Assembly: GCA_964549655.1 (NCBI GenBank) | Contig: CAZJXN010000001.1 | Coordinates: 1 to 64,000, forward strand | From: JADJNW01 sp964549655 | GTDB lineage: Bacteria; Bacteroidota; Bacteroidia; Chitinophagales; Saprospiraceae | Direction: 5' to 3' | DNA length: 64,000 bases | In this document: piece after piece, positions 1-9,176 of the stretch | Position numbering within the stretch: the stretch's first letter is position 1 | How the letters are laid out: each line of letters begins with the position of its first letter | Notes under the pieces: generated by a model | What the model saw: only the letters and a program-made list of their open reading frames with translations | Databases searched by the model: none | What the model was told of the DNA's origin: nothing | Made by a program: the position numbers and the translations under genes

Positions 1-182
1 TGAATACTATATCTTTGAGTCGGTGTAAGCACCGACCCGCTACGCGTGGATCGTCCACTTGGCTAAATAATTTGTCTATCCTATCTTGCATCTTTTTGAA
101 ACACATTATCTCCTTTTATTTTCTAACAAGTTTTGGTGCGTTTGCCCTAATATTGCTTAATTTAGTAGAAATAGGAATTTGT

Positions 183-833
183 ATGAAAATAAGTACATTA
201 CGAGGAGAAGTATTTAGCGATGCCGTGATCGCTATCATTATCACAATTATGGTATTGGACCTCAAACCGCCGGAAATAGCGGAAGACACGACGGCGCAAG
301 AGATGAATAATCATATATGGCGGCTAATTCCGCGCTTTATTGCTTACATTTTTAGTTTTATGATGATTGGTATTTTTTGGAACAATCACCACCATATGTT
401 TCATTTACTCGAAAAATCAGACGAACGCTTACTCTGGCAAAACTTGTTTTTTCTTTTTTGGATAAGTTTAATTCCATTTGGTACCGCAATGGTCGGTGCG
501 AATCCCTCCCTTGCTATTTCCATTGCGTTATACGGTTTTATTCTGCTGATGACGACGCTGTCTTTTGCCATTATGCGAAGTTACACTTTAAAAAAAGACT
601 TGATACATAGCGATGAAGACGAGGCGCTCACGAAAAAAGTATATAAGGTGTCCATCCGGTCTAAAACTAAAAATTATATAGGCGCGGCCGCTTATTTAGT
701 TTCTATTCCATTGGCTTATGTAAATATTTATTTTGCCTATGCCTGTTTTATTATACCACCTATTATTTTCTTTATACCCGATGGCATTGATGATGAAAAG
801 ATGGCGGAGCGTATCGAGGAGAAAAATGGGTGA
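183..833 (+). CDS. TMEM175-like (DUF1211) potassium channel
   Basis: Predicted integral membrane protein of 216 aa with about six hydrophobic segments. The first helix carries the family signature R-x3-F-S-D (RGEVFSD) followed by AVIAI and TIMVL, the filter-lining helix of TMEM175 channels. A His-rich FWNNHHHMF stretch follows the second helix, also usual in the family. Bacterial members conduct K+ across the inner membrane; that role here rests on family knowledge. The frame is open upstream to base 15, but the ATG at 183 places the FSD helix at the N-terminus as in relatives. It converges with the META lipoprotein gene across a strong hairpin. Confidence 0.82.
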   Translation: MKISTLRGEVFSDAVIAIIITIMVLDLKPPEIAEDTTAQEMNNHIWRLIPRFIAYIFSFMMIGIFWNNHHHMFHLLEKSDERLLWQNLFFLFWISLIPFGTAMVGANPSLAISIALYGFILLMTTLSFAIMRSYTLKKDLIHSDEDEALTKKVYKVSIRSKTKNYIGAAAYLVSIPLAYVNIYFAYACFIIPPIIFFIPDGIDDEKMAERIEEKNG

Positions 834-841
834 GATGTGGT

Positions 842-888
842 GTACCGGCGGGCTTCAGCCGCTGCTGTAAGATGAAGCCCACCCGTAC
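842..888. terminator. Hairpin between convergent genes
   Basis: Two 16-base arms, GTACCGGCGGGCTTCA at 842-857 and TGAAGCCCACCCGTAC at 873-888, pair at 14 of 16 positions around a 15-base loop. The hairpin fills the gap between two convergent stop codons, so a bidirectional transcription stop is likely. There is no long T-run on either side. The GGGCTTCAGCC core resembles the CAGGCTTTAGCCTG dyad at 50769-50782, also at a convergent gene end. Confidence 0.55.
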
Positions 889-890
889 AT

Positions 891-1328
891 CTACTTCTTC
901 TCAAACCGCATCGTCTCCGTCCCACCTGACATAAAACTCAACTTTTTGCCATCTATGCTGTATGTGTCTACTTTTTTCAAACTTTCTAAAAAGACCGTTT
1001 CACCTTGCCCTTGACACGCCATTCGAGTCAGCGCCAGTGGATCACTGAAGTCAATTTTATTACCGTTTACATTTAAAGAACCAAGAAAAGTATTACAACC
1101 TGTATTTCCATTTATTTTTCCTTCGGTTACATTGAAAGTAATAGCTGGTTTTTTATGAGGATACAAGTCATTGAAGGCGACTCTGCTGGCAGTAATAAAA
1201 TTTAATTCCCAAGTGCCAGTAAGCTTGGTAGGGTCAGCAGTGGCAGGGGTCGTGGCGGTATTTTTAGTGCTTTTGCAAGCAATAAATACGCTGCATAAAA
1301 TAACGGTCAGAACGAGCAGGTTTTTCAT
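891..1328 (-). CDS. META-domain lipoprotein (HslJ-like)
   Basis: A 145-aa predicted lipoprotein. A hydrophobic signal ends in a lipobox (SVFIAC, Cys18), followed by a Thr/Ala-rich linker and one META domain: LTGTWELN opens it, GNTGCNTFLGS and a later RMACQG match the core of HslJ/META proteins, and a final RFEKK strand closes it. Such proteins are exported and some are linked to heat or novobiocin tolerance, but the molecular role is unknown. It is monocistronic and converges with the TMEM175-like gene. Confidence 0.8.
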   Translation of the reverse strand: MKNLLVLTVILCSVFIACKSTKNTATTPATADPTKLTGTWELNFITASRVAFNDLYPHKKPAITFNVTEGKINGNTGCNTFLGSLNVNGNKIDFSDPLALTRMACQGQGETVFLESLKKVDTYSIDGKKLSFMSGGTETMRFEKK

Positions 1329-1506
1329 ATTTTATTTTTTTTAGTTAAAATAAAATTACAGCATCTTTCACATTTGTGCAAGCTGCTTGACTAATGAAGT
1401 ATTTTGACGCTTTAAAGTTCAAAAGATTGAATTAGGTGTGGCACATTTCCAAAATATGTCACTCCTCTTGCATGAATCTTTCCATTTTTTTGCCGATATT
1501 TGGTTT

Positions 1507-3279
1507 ATGAAGGCACTTTATTTTAGTTTATGGATGCTCTGTTTTTTAGGAATGGGCGAACGGGTGTTGGCACAGCAATATTTTCGGCTGCTGGAGGCGT
1601 TGGACAAACCTTATGAGCAGAAAATAGCGCGGTTTGTCAATGATGATATTGTGATTGGTGGTTCACCAATAACGGGTGCGACGGCTGACCAAAATGGCGG
1701 CTTGAACCTGACGCGAATAGACAAATGTGGCAACGTGCGCTGGGCAATGAACTACCAATGGAAGAAGAATTATATGAAATTTAAAGATATTAAGGTAAAT
1801 GAGAAAGATGAGGTTTTCGTGTATGGCACGACGTATGAAGGCTCTGAAGAGTTTATTTTTTTATTAAAACTAAATAAAAAAGGGGAGACCTTAGCTTTTC
1901 GGGTGTTGCATGGCGGTACGGTCGATAATTTTACCTATAATATTCAATTAAAAAATAATCGAATCATAGCTTATGGACTTTTACTTGATTTTAATACATC
2001 GAAACGCGGGTTTATCTTCGTTTTTGATCAGAATTTGAATTACCAGTGGGGAAAAGTTTTTGAGCCTTTTGAATCTTTTGGGGAAGCGATTATTACGGAG
2101 GACGATGGTTTGCTTTGTCGCTCTGGCTTTTATTTAGTAAAGTTAAATGCGCAGGGTGATTTAGAATGGGCGACTGTACTCGAAGCGGAAGTTGGGGTGG
2201 GTTTGTATCCTATAACTGGACCTGTGGAAGTAAATGGCGGCTCCATTTTTGAAGCATCTTATAATAATATTGCTTTTTTTTATAAAATAGATAAAAACGG
2301 AAAGCTCGTTTGGAAAAGTCCACAATTTACCGCTACAAGCAGTGCTGCCGACTTGATAACATTACCCAATGGTAATTTATTTGCAATTTATAATAGCCCA
2401 AGTGGCACGAGGGAAAATTTCCCTTGCCAAATACTACTTTCACCGGATGGAACCATTTTACAACAAAAAAAATTAAATGTTAGCCAATCATTACAAACCG
2501 CTTCCATTTATCAATCCATCAGCGACAATCGAATGGTGAGTGTAATTGGTAATACGGATATTCGAGCTACGGGTCGTCCTTCCGGTTTTTTATTACAATT
2601 TTCATTGGATGCGCAGTTGGGTAAGTGTTTTGAGTGGGAATCATTTACTTCCTTTACTCCGAATGATAAACCTATTACATTTACCCCATTGAATGTTACT
2701 TTTTTTGAATCTGTCATCCGATATGTGGAGGCAAGGATTACAGAGGCGACGCGGGATTTTTCATTTGAAGAGGGCTGCGACGTGCCGAGTGTTACGACGA
2801 TTCGTAAAGACAGTGTACTCTCGTGTGGGCAAAATTGGCAGATTACATTGCCCGACGCAAGTTTTATATGGGAAGATGAAGTGCGCGGAAGTACGCGTGT
2901 GTTGGAGCAACCGGGCACGTATCGGGCTTCCAATTATGACTGCATCTCACCGCTTACTTATGAGTATAATGTTGAAAGAATTCCTTGCCCATGTAATATT
3001 TTTCTACCCACTGCATTTAGTCCAAATGATGATGGACAAAATGATAAATTGGAGTTATTTAGTAGTTGTAATATTAATAAGTTACAATACACTATTTACA
3101 ACCGCTGGGGCAATATTGTATTTGAAACGATTGCGCCAAACCAACGTTGGGATGGATTCTCCAAACAAAAACCAGCAGCGACCGGCGTTTATATAGTCGT
3201 TATAAAATATGAATTGCTCAATGAAACGGGGGAAACGCAGCAGGGTTCTTTGGTGCAAAATGTAACGCTCGTGCGATAA
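1507..3279 (+). CDS. Secreted protein with type B (CHU_C) gliding-associated C-terminal domain
   Basis: A 590-aa exported protein. The chosen ATG at 1507 starts directly at a signal peptide (MKALYF...VLAQ); the open frame reaches 1438, but that extension is not signal-like. The middle contains repeated strand motifs such as DGLLCRSGFYLVKLNAQGDL and LPNGNLFAIYN, suggesting a beta-propeller-like fold. The last ~95 residues (LPTAFSPNDDGQND, IYNRWGNIVFE, WDG, AATGVYIVVIKY) are a textbook CHU_C/TIGR04131 sorting domain, so it is a predicted T9SS substrate displayed on or released from the cell. The binding target is unknown. Confidence 0.88.
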   Translation: MKALYFSLWMLCFLGMGERVLAQQYFRLLEALDKPYEQKIARFVNDDIVIGGSPITGATADQNGGLNLTRIDKCGNVRWAMNYQWKKNYMKFKDIKVNEKDEVFVYGTTYEGSEEFIFLLKLNKKGETLAFRVLHGGTVDNFTYNIQLKNNRIIAYGLLLDFNTSKRGFIFVFDQNLNYQWGKVFEPFESFGEAIITEDDGLLCRSGFYLVKLNAQGDLEWATVLEAEVGVGLYPITGPVEVNGGSIFEASYNNIAFFYKIDKNGKLVWKSPQFTATSSAADLITLPNGNLFAIYNSPSGTRENFPCQILLSPDGTILQQKKLNVSQSLQTASIYQSISDNRMVSVIGNTDIRATGRPSGFLLQFSLDAQLGKCFEWESFTSFTPNDKPITFTPLNVTFFESVIRYVEARITEATRDFSFEEGCDVPSVTTIRKDSVLSCGQNWQITLPDASFIWEDEVRGSTRVLEQPGTYRASNYDCISPLTYEYNVERIPCPCNIFLPTAFSPNDDGQNDKLELFSSCNINKLQYTIYNRWGNIVFETIAPNQRWDGFSKQKPAATGVYIVVIKYELLNETGETQQGSLVQNVTLVR

Positions 3280-3286
3280 GATTTTT

Positions 3287-3584
3287 CAGTGGGCAGTAGG
3301 CAGTTTTCAGTCACTCATTATTTATTAGACAAGTGCTTAAAGAGGAATTACATTGATTTGACTTTGTTTTGGAATTAAATAAGAAAGTAAAAAATCAATA
3401 CTTTGTTGATTGATAATCAGTATTTTGTACTTAAATAATTAAGATAAAATATATAAGTAATGAAGCAATTTTAATTTATAGAATGAATACGATTCAATTT
3501 GTTGGTTGTCAACGTTTGGAGTAGCTGCCAACTGCCAACTTAAAAACTGCCAACTGCGTACAGGCGACTGCCTACTGCTTACTT
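3287..3584. repeat. Inverted heptamer arms around AT-rich spacer
   Basis: The 303-bp gap between convergent genes has a left arm of GGCAGT words (CAGTGGGCAGTAGGCAGT and following, 3287-3310) and a right arm with the complement (CTGCCAACTGCCAACT at 3525 onward, then ACTGCCTACTGCTTAC to 3580). The centre is very AT-rich. The same arrangement with the same word recurs at 12076-12196. No coding sequence is supported inside. Confidence 0.7.
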
Positions 3585-4185
3585 ATCCCTGCACAATGCC
3601 TTTTTTCTGCAATTCAAAGCGCACGTCCATCATCATCTGCCGCGTCAGCACTTTGGTGCACACGCCTTTTTCGTAGAAATATTGCACTTTTTGTCCATTG
3701 GGCATTTCCAACTCGTACTGATTTGAATCTAATTTTTTAAGCAGACAGAAGACGCCATAGCGCTCTGAAAACACATTTTTTATACCCGTTGGCTCTGTAT
3801 GATACAACATGGCTACGGTATATGTAACTGTTTTGGCTAATATAGTGGCTTCTTTCCCCTTTTTTTCTACGTTGTATTCCGTGCCTTGTCGCGTGATTCT
3901 AGTTTGTTCGCGCACCTTATCATTTACTTTTTGTATCATGGATGACTCGTGCATATGTCCATTTTGATATTCTACCTCTAAAAGGGCATTGATATCTTGG
4001 AAAGCAACCGAAAAATTGGCTTGCGAACGAATCGTCGTCGCATCCGTACTAGTACTGGTAGATTGAACGGTGAGTGTGCCTGATTTTTTATTGGCAATCA
4101 ATACGTTGTATAATAAGGTTTGGGCGGAAGCCATTGAATTGAATAAAAGGCTACCAAATAGAAGGAAACAAATGATTTTGCTCAT
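3583..4185 (-). CDS. Exported DUF6134-like protein
   Basis: A 200-aa protein with a cleavable signal peptide (ending SMASAQ) and a beta-rich body starting TLLYNVLIANKKSGTL. The pattern, a short secreted protein with a KSG turn near the start and a late KVQYFYEKGVCTKV strand pair, matches what I know of DUF6134 in Bacteroidota. No catalytic motif is visible. The function is unknown. The coding sequence ends at the heptamer repeat arm, and 260 bp without recognizable features separates it from the SDR gene upstream on the same strand. Confidence 0.6.
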   Translation of the reverse strand: MSKIICFLLFGSLLFNSMASAQTLLYNVLIANKKSGTLTVQSTSTSTDATTIRSQANFSVAFQDINALLEVEYQNGHMHESSMIQKVNDKVREQTRITRQGTEYNVEKKGKEATILAKTVTYTVAMLYHTEPTGIKNVFSERYGVFCLLKKLDSNQYELEMPNGQKVQYFYEKGVCTKVLTRQMMMDVRFELQKKGIVQG

Positions 4186-4446
4186 GTTAGCTGTTTTTGT
4201 CTGAATTATCCGTTAAAACGTATTTATTTTTCTGATAAAATGCCGAAGATAAGAATATTATAACACTTTTATGGGTGTTTGTATTTTGTTAACAATATAA
4301 AATTTTGACTTGCTCGTATTTTTATAAGAATTTGCTTTCTGAAAAACGCTTATACATTAGCTACAGGGTGCAGGTGAGGCTGAAATTAAAATAAACCAAT
4401 CATACAATCAGCATTGCCCAAATACCGAGTACCAAATACCCAGTAC

Positions 4447-5439
4447 CTAACAATATCCATTCTGAGCAAACCAGTTTACTGCTTCTTTTATTGCTTGCTC
4501 GATAGGTGTTTGTGGCATTGCCAGTTCGGTTATTGCTTTTTGAGGCGTGTAATAATTATCAATTGTCAACATGGAAGTATTGGTGTAAGACAGCGGAATT
4601 CTTTTGCCAAGCAGCTTGGAAATCGCGTCACCAGCGTGTCCGGCAGTTTTCAACAAGGCGGAAGGAGCGGTAAAAAAGGGTTTGGTTCGACCGGTCACTG
4701 CATTTATTTTTTTAAAAAATTCTTGATATGTTAAATTTTCGCCTGCCAATAAGTAACACTCGCCGATTCGTCCGCGCGCTGCGGCATTCACTGCGCCTAC
4801 CGCTACGTCTTGTACGGGCACAAAATTTTTTCCGCCTGTCGGACATATGACCAAAGGTGTTTTTAAATAGTAAAGCACCATCTTCCCGGAACTCGGCTTG
4901 GCATCACGTGCACCAATCATGAACGTAGGATTTACAACGATTGCTGGAATATTTTCATTTTTAACTGACTCTAAAACAAGTTGTTGTGCCCGATTTTTAG
5001 TGTCAATGTAATCGGTGCGTAGTTTCGTGTAGCTGAAAGAGCCAGTCTCATCACCAGGTTGCGTGCGCGAGCCGGGTCGGAACATATTGGCAGTGCTTAC
5101 GTGTACGAACCGCTCGATACCCCACTTTTTTACAGCATTGAGCACATTTTGAGTGCCTTGAATGTTGACTGCGTCGTGCAAATGAGATTCGAGTCCCCAC
5201 TGGCTGGTATTGGCGGCGGAATGAATGATAATATTACAACCTTGCGCTGCGGCATTTATATCTATGGCATTTGTAATATCGCCGTAGAATAGCTCTACAT
5301 CCAGCCCTTTCAGCGCGATTGGATTGCTCGATTTTCGTAGTAATACGCGTACTTCATAGCCACGATGTAATAACTCGGCTGCAATATTACTTCCTAATAA
5401 ACCGGTAGCTCCCGTGACCAACACTTTTTCAGGGTACAT
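4447..5439 (-). CDS. Extended SDR, NAD(P)-dependent epimerase/dehydratase family
   Basis: A cytoplasmic 330-aa enzyme. A Rossmann TGATGLLG motif (residues 9-16) binds NAD(P), FYGDIT follows as the acidic strand, IIHSAAN is the substrate-loop motif, and a Y-x3-K pair (YIDTK, about residue 140) supplies the catalytic Tyr and Lys. Overall it resembles dihydroflavonol-4-reductase or 3-beta-HSD-like SDRs. The substrate cannot be told from sequence. The gene stands alone on the minus strand, and a structured intergenic element and a terminator lie to its right. Confidence 0.85.
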   Translation of the reverse strand: MYPEKVLVTGATGLLGSNIAAELLHRGYEVRVLLRKSSNPIALKGLDVELFYGDITNAIDINAAAQGCNIIIHSAANTSQWGLESHLHDAVNIQGTQNVLNAVKKWGIERFVHVSTANMFRPGSRTQPGDETGSFSYTKLRTDYIDTKNRAQQLVLESVKNENIPAIVVNPTFMIGARDAKPSSGKMVLYYLKTPLVICPTGGKNFVPVQDVAVGAVNAAARGRIGECYLLAGENLTYQEFFKKINAVTGRTKPFFTAPSALLKTAGHAGDAISKLLGKRIPLSYTNTSMLTIDNYYTPQKAITELAMPQTPIEQAIKEAVNWFAQNGYC

Positions 5440-5555
5440 GATATGCTGGTTAGTGAATCTTGTTAATCTTAAAATCCCGTGAAAACTGGTTCAGACAATT
5501 TCAGCAGCCGAGGGCTTATTTTTAACGTCAACTTTTTTTGGAAATGGGTATCGCG

Positions 5556-5671
5556 TAAGGGATAGCAGCGGTTCCGTCCCGCAGGGCGGAAAGAGCGGAT
5601 AGCCCGACCCCGCTGCCAGCCTTAGATTCGGCATACTTTCAAAGTTCGCCATATCTCGGCTGGCGGCGGGG
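5556..5671 (+). ncRNA. Structured intergenic element, possible non-coding RNA
   Basis: Within a 510-bp gap, GGGATAGCAGCGG is followed by a tight hairpin (TTCCGTCCC-GCA-GGGCGGAA, 5572-5591), then AGAGCGGATAGCCCGACCC. A second pair, CCCCGCTGCCAGCC at 5608-5621 with GGCTGGCGGCGGGG at 5658-5671, matches at 13 of 14 positions. The block is far more GC-rich than its flanks. The words GATAGCAGCGG and GCGGATAGCCCGACC resemble an intergenic motif I have met in Bacteroidota genomes, but I cannot assign an Rfam family. The strand is a guess from that resemblance. Confidence 0.4.
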
Positions 5672-5726
5672 ATACGCCCAAAAATTCTATTAATATTAAA
5701 ATGCTGTGAATGCTGACAAAAAAAAG

Positions 5727-5758
5727 AAAGTCGCTCACTCCAAAGAGTCAGCGACTTT
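5727..5758 (-). terminator. Rho-independent terminator downstream of the thiolase gene
   Basis: AAAGTCGCT and AGCGACTTT pair perfectly, extended inward by ACTC and GAGT around a CAAA loop. Read on the minus strand it is followed by CTTTTTTTTG, a good U-tract. It lies about 190 bp past the thiolase stop. One arm of GGTGAT words at 5866-5886 (GGGTGATAGGGTGATGGGG) lies between gene and terminator. Confidence 0.8.
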
Positions 5759-5949
5759 TAATATATTGAAGGAAAACATGGTGTATTTACAAGTCTATAA
5801 AAGGTAGATGCTTTGAGTTTGAGAAACGTTGCCTGTGGATTTTATTTTTTTTGGAAAATAAAATGGGTGATAGGGTGATGGGGTTACAAGGTGATACATG
5901 ACGAAGTGACGAGCGAAAAATTGCGACTTTGCGTCTTTGCGTGAAAAAT

Positions 5950-7155
5950 TCAAACCCGTTCAATAATCGTAGCGATACCCATGCCACCGCCCGCGCACAA
6001 CGTGACCAAACCGGTTGATAGATTCCTTCTTTCCAGTTCATCGAGCAAGATGCCGAGCAACATCGCGCCCGTCGCACCCAACGGATGTCCGAATGCAATT
6101 GCGCCACCGTTCACATTTAAGCAGTCTGGGGCAATGTCCAAATCACGTTGAAACTTTAAGGGGACGGCGGCAAACGCTTCGTTGCATTCCCAGAGGTCAA
6201 TATTTTTAGTGGTCATACCGGCGGCTTGCAGGGCTTTTTGGGCAGCGGGAGTTGGTCCGGTGAGCATAAGGGTCGGTTCAGTGCTGACGTTGGCGACGGA
6301 AACGATGCGGGCGCGGGGTTTCCAGCCCATTGCTTCGCCTTTTTCCTGAGTAGCAATCAGCACCAACGCGGCGCCATCCACGATGCCGGAAGCGTTGCCT
6401 GCGGTGTGGACGTGCTGAATTTTTTCTACTTCTGGATACCGATGCAGCGCCATGTCATCAAAACCTGTCGCGCCGATATTGGCGAAAGCAGGCGGTAAAT
6501 TGGTTAAACTTTCTAAAGTCGTATCGGGTCGGAGGTGTTCATCTTTTTCTAAAATCAGCAAACCATTTTGGTCGTAAATCGGGATAATCGCGTTTGAAAA
6601 ATAACCTTGTTCCCAGGCATGAGCGGCGCGTTGTTGGGATTGTAGGGCAAAAGCATCCACATCCTCCCGGGTAAAACCTTCCATCGTCGCGATTAAATCA
6701 GCGGAAATGCCCTGCGGTACATAATTGGTCTGCTGAATTACTTCTGGGTCAAACAGCAAGGGACCGCCGTCGCTGCCTAACGGTACTCGACTCATACTTT
6801 CCACGCCACCTGCCACCATCACATCCGCCCAACCTGCTCGTATTTTCATAGCTGCCAGATTCACGGCTTCCAAACCTGACGCACAATATCGATTCAACTG
6901 CATCCCACTGACCGACTCGTGCCAACCTGCATACGACAGTGCTGCTTTTGCAATATTAAAACCTTGGTCGTCCACAGGCGTGACACAACCAAGCAAAAGG
7001 TCATCTACCATATTGGTATTCAAATGATTGCGTACTTGAAGGGCATTCAAAACTTTCGCCAACAGCGTGATGGGCTTCACTTCATACAAAGCACCGCTGG
7101 ATTTGCCCTTGCCACGAGGGGTACGAATGGCATCAAAAATATAAGCATCTGTCAT
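5950..7155 (-). CDS. fadA: Acetyl-CoA acyltransferase (thiolase, FadA type)
   Basis: A 401-aa cytoplasmic thiolase, full length for the family. It opens DAYIFDAIRTPRGKGKSSG; the nucleophile Cys91 is in NRYCASGLEA, His357 in FGHPLGATG and the second Cys387 in LCAGGGMG, the complete catalytic set. VAGGVESMSRVP is also diagnostic. It cleaves 3-ketoacyl-CoA, or condenses acetyl-CoA, in fatty-acid oxidation. The multifunctional FadJ-like protein at 36307-38421 would supply its substrate, although the two genes are 29 kb apart. The length and the early FDAIRTPRGKGK suggest the FadA/FadI side over AtoB, so the symbol is tentative. Confidence 0.88.
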   Translation of the reverse strand: MTDAYIFDAIRTPRGKGKSSGALYEVKPITLLAKVLNALQVRNHLNTNMVDDLLLGCVTPVDDQGFNIAKAALSYAGWHESVSGMQLNRYCASGLEAVNLAAMKIRAGWADVMVAGGVESMSRVPLGSDGGPLLFDPEVIQQTNYVPQGISADLIATMEGFTREDVDAFALQSQQRAAHAWEQGYFSNAIIPIYDQNGLLILEKDEHLRPDTTLESLTNLPPAFANIGATGFDDMALHRYPEVEKIQHVHTAGNASGIVDGAALVLIATQEKGEAMGWKPRARIVSVANVSTEPTLMLTGPTPAAQKALQAAGMTTKNIDLWECNEAFAAVPLKFQRDLDIAPDCLNVNGGAIAFGHPLGATGAMLLGILLDELERRNLSTGLVTLCAGGGMGIATIIERV

Positions 7156-7205
7156 TTTTTAATGTTTGAGGTCAAAGTTTAAGCGGTCTGGCATCTGGCA
7201 TCCAG

Positions 7206-8063
7206 TTACTGCGTCACCTTTTCCAATTCCTGTACCAGTTTTGATTTATTCACATTTTCGTATTCCATTTTTACAAAACCGTATTGCTCATGGAAATAGG
7301 CTTTAATGGCGGATTTTCCAAGATTGCTGGCGGTTTTGCCTTGTACGATCCAGCAGTCGAGTGTGCCGAGCGGTGTTTGTAATATTTCTTTACCTATTAT
7401 TTCATAATCGCATACGTTGCGTACATTGCCGCCCCAACTGCCCCACTGCGGGTCGCTCCACCATTCGCTGATGTCGTGTGTCCATTGCCATTTGTGTCCA
7501 ATTTCCAAAGGCATTTGGATGAATGGGAAGGGATTCAATTCCAAGAGTCGAAAGAGTTTAAAATGGGGTTGCGGCAGCCATACATTGCCTGCATTTTCTA
7601 CCAGACTGTTGATGTCTTTGCTGTCCACTTCTGCACCCACCGTATTGTAATTGCGTATTTCTACCACCGTTTTATTAAAAGCAGCATCTAAGTAAATGAA
7701 AGGTTGCAAGCCTTTTATGACGGTGTAACTTATCTTTATGACCGTTTTTTCATCCGTGCTGTCGAGCGGCACTAAGTCCCAAGTTTGCGCCTTGCTACTC
7801 ACCCCTGCTGCCGTTGGAGTGCTGCGGTAGTGCATGGTGTCCCCGGTAGGTGTCAGATAAAAATACCTGTAAGAGAACACTTTTCGGTCGGTATATATTT
7901 TATTATCTACAATATAAGGGTCTTCGCCAAAATTGAATTTTCCAACTTTTTCAATCAAGAGTCCGTTCTCATTCCAATAAGGTTCATTTGCAACTTCAGG
8001 AGCGCAGCTACTTATGATGCTGCCTATTATTACAAGTAAGATATTAACTTTATTACTAAACAT
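7206..8063 (-). CDS. Lipoprotein of unknown function
   Basis: A 285-aa protein with a lipoprotein signal (SIISSCAPE, Cys20) and no domain that I recognise. The body is strand-rich and unusually Trp-rich around residues 195-215 (GHKWQWTHDISEWW, then PQWGSWGG). The end, TPLGTLDCWIVQGKT through EQYGFVKMEYEN, recalls lipoproteins that refold a conserved TxLGxxxxxxV segment near an LxYxF-type end, as does the protein at 51467-52195, so a shared fold is possible. It follows the thiolase locus with CTGGCAT repeats at 7187-7204 between them. Confidence 0.7.
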   Translation of the reverse strand: MFSNKVNILLVIIGSIISSCAPEVANEPYWNENGLLIEKVGKFNFGEDPYIVDNKIYTDRKVFSYRYFYLTPTGDTMHYRSTPTAAGVSSKAQTWDLVPLDSTDEKTVIKISYTVIKGLQPFIYLDAAFNKTVVEIRNYNTVGAEVDSKDINSLVENAGNVWLPQPHFKLFRLLELNPFPFIQMPLEIGHKWQWTHDISEWWSDPQWGSWGGNVRNVCDYEIIGKEILQTPLGTLDCWIVQGKTASNLGKSAIKAYFHEQYGFVKMEYENVNKSKLVQELEKVTQ

Positions 8064-8236
8064 ATAAATTTGCTATTTAAAGTCGCAAAAGTACGAAGGA
8101 CAACGTCGGAAGTATGCGCTGCAAAGAAAAAAGATTCGTTTTTTGAATGGATTCGTCCGAATTTTTGCGCAATCGGTCGTTTTGAATGAGCCAAAAGCGT
8201 GTTTCACTTGTATATTTGTATAAAACCAATTGTGTT

Positions 8237-8605
8237 ATGGCAACGAGAAGATTAAAAATTACTGGATTTGCCCGTTTCTTTGTTGTAATGCTATTTCTGG
8301 TGCCGCTGGCGTATATCGGTGCTTCTTATTACAATGGACAAGACGGCATTCAAAATATTAAAAATTTGTTCGGCATTGATACGAATAAACCGTGCACCGA
8401 GCACGTAGAAACGCTTGACAATCAAAGTGTTCAAAATACACCGACCATTATAACCGACCGTTCTTCCAGCAACGACAGCCGCCGGATAGACCAGCTCGAA
8501 AAACGAATGAATGCCTTGGAAAATGAAAACGCTCAATTGCGCAATCAAGTTAGCCAGCAGGACTTGGAACTCAAAGACTTGCGCCGTCAGCTTCGCACCA
8601 ATTAG
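8237..8605 (+). CDS. Small single-pass membrane protein with coiled coil
   Basis: A 122-aa protein of unknown function. The ATG at 8237 gives MATRRLKITGFARF and then one transmembrane helix (FFVVMLFLVPLAYIGASYY). A linker of ~50 residues leads to a C-terminal coiled coil (about 85-120: IDQLEKRMNALENENAQLRNQ) with regular Leu/Asn core positions. The N-terminal KR-rich stretch favours a cytoplasmic N-terminus with the coiled coil outside. An upstream in-frame ATG at 8186 exists but adds non-conserved-looking residues. A CCAAAC-TT-GTTTGG dyad lies 5 bp past the stop. Confidence 0.65.
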   Translation: MATRRLKITGFARFFVVMLFLVPLAYIGASYYNGQDGIQNIKNLFGIDTNKPCTEHVETLDNQSVQNTPTIITDRSSSNDSRRIDQLEKRMNALENENAQLRNQVSQQDLELKDLRRQLRTN

Positions 8606-8822
8606 TCATCACCAAACTTGTTTGGTGGTTATCATCGCCCAACTCGTTGGATGAAACACAAAACAAGTTTCGTCCCTACTTTTATTCAAAAACCCTTATC
8701 TTTGCAAACGCAAAGCAGCAGTGGTCAGATGGCAAGCGCGTCGTCTGACCATTGTGTTGACCCCCTACCCCCCGAAGGGGAATCGGCTTGCATAAACCCA
8801 TCAACCTGTAAACCGAATAGAT
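8606..8822. other. Intergenic region with three dyads
   Basis: The gap contains CACCAAACTTGTTTGGTG (8610-8627), a TGGTCAGA/TCTGACCA pair (8722-8729 with 8744-8751) and a CCCC-CGAA-GGGG pair near 8769-8780. None has a long T-run, so they are at best weak terminators or protein-binding dyads. No ORF in the gap is convincing. Confidence 0.5.
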
Positions 8823-9176
8823 ATGTCCATCGTTACCGAATTCAACGCCTACCGTTCTAAAATGAACGAAAAAATATTATCGGAAGATAACCTCGTTTTG
8901 AAACGTTTTTTCAACCTCGATACTAATGCTTATCAGGATGGCGCGTTAAACAAAAAAACGAAAGAACTCCTCGGATTGATTGCTTCGATGGTGCTGCGCT
9001 GCGATGACTGTGTGCGCTATCATTTGGGTACGTGCTACGAGTTGGGCGTGACGCGCGCAGAGGTGTTTGAAGTATTTGCGATTGCGAATTTGGTGGGCGG
9101 TTCTATTTGTATTCCGCATACGAGGAGGGCGGTGGAATATTGGGAAGCACTCGAAGCGGAAACTTCTAATGTTTAA
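8823..9176 (+). CDS. Carboxymuconolactone decarboxylase/AhpD-like protein
   Basis: A 117-aa all-alpha protein. The redox motif C-D-D-C-x3-H (Cys60, Cys63, His67) within LRCDDCVRYHLGTCYELG is the AhpD-type active site used in peroxide-defence disulphide exchange. The following helix, VTRAEVFEVFAIANLVGGS, is the family's second conserved block. True decarboxylases lack the CxxC, so a thiol-disulphide or peroxidase role is more likely. It sits directly upstream of uvrD/pcrA on the same strand, separated by 89 bp of inverted AT-rich repeats. Confidence 0.85.
   Translation: MSIVTEFNAYRSKMNEKILSEDNLVLKRFFNLDTNAYQDGALNKKTKELLGLIASMVLRCDDCVRYHLGTCYELGVTRAEVFEVFAIANLVGGSICIPHTRRAVEYWEALEAETSNV

Noticed and set aside
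1..182. Extension of the TMEM175-like ORF upstream to base 15
   Set aside because: The added 56 residues contain no family motif and would put an extra hydrophobic segment ahead of the FSD helix.
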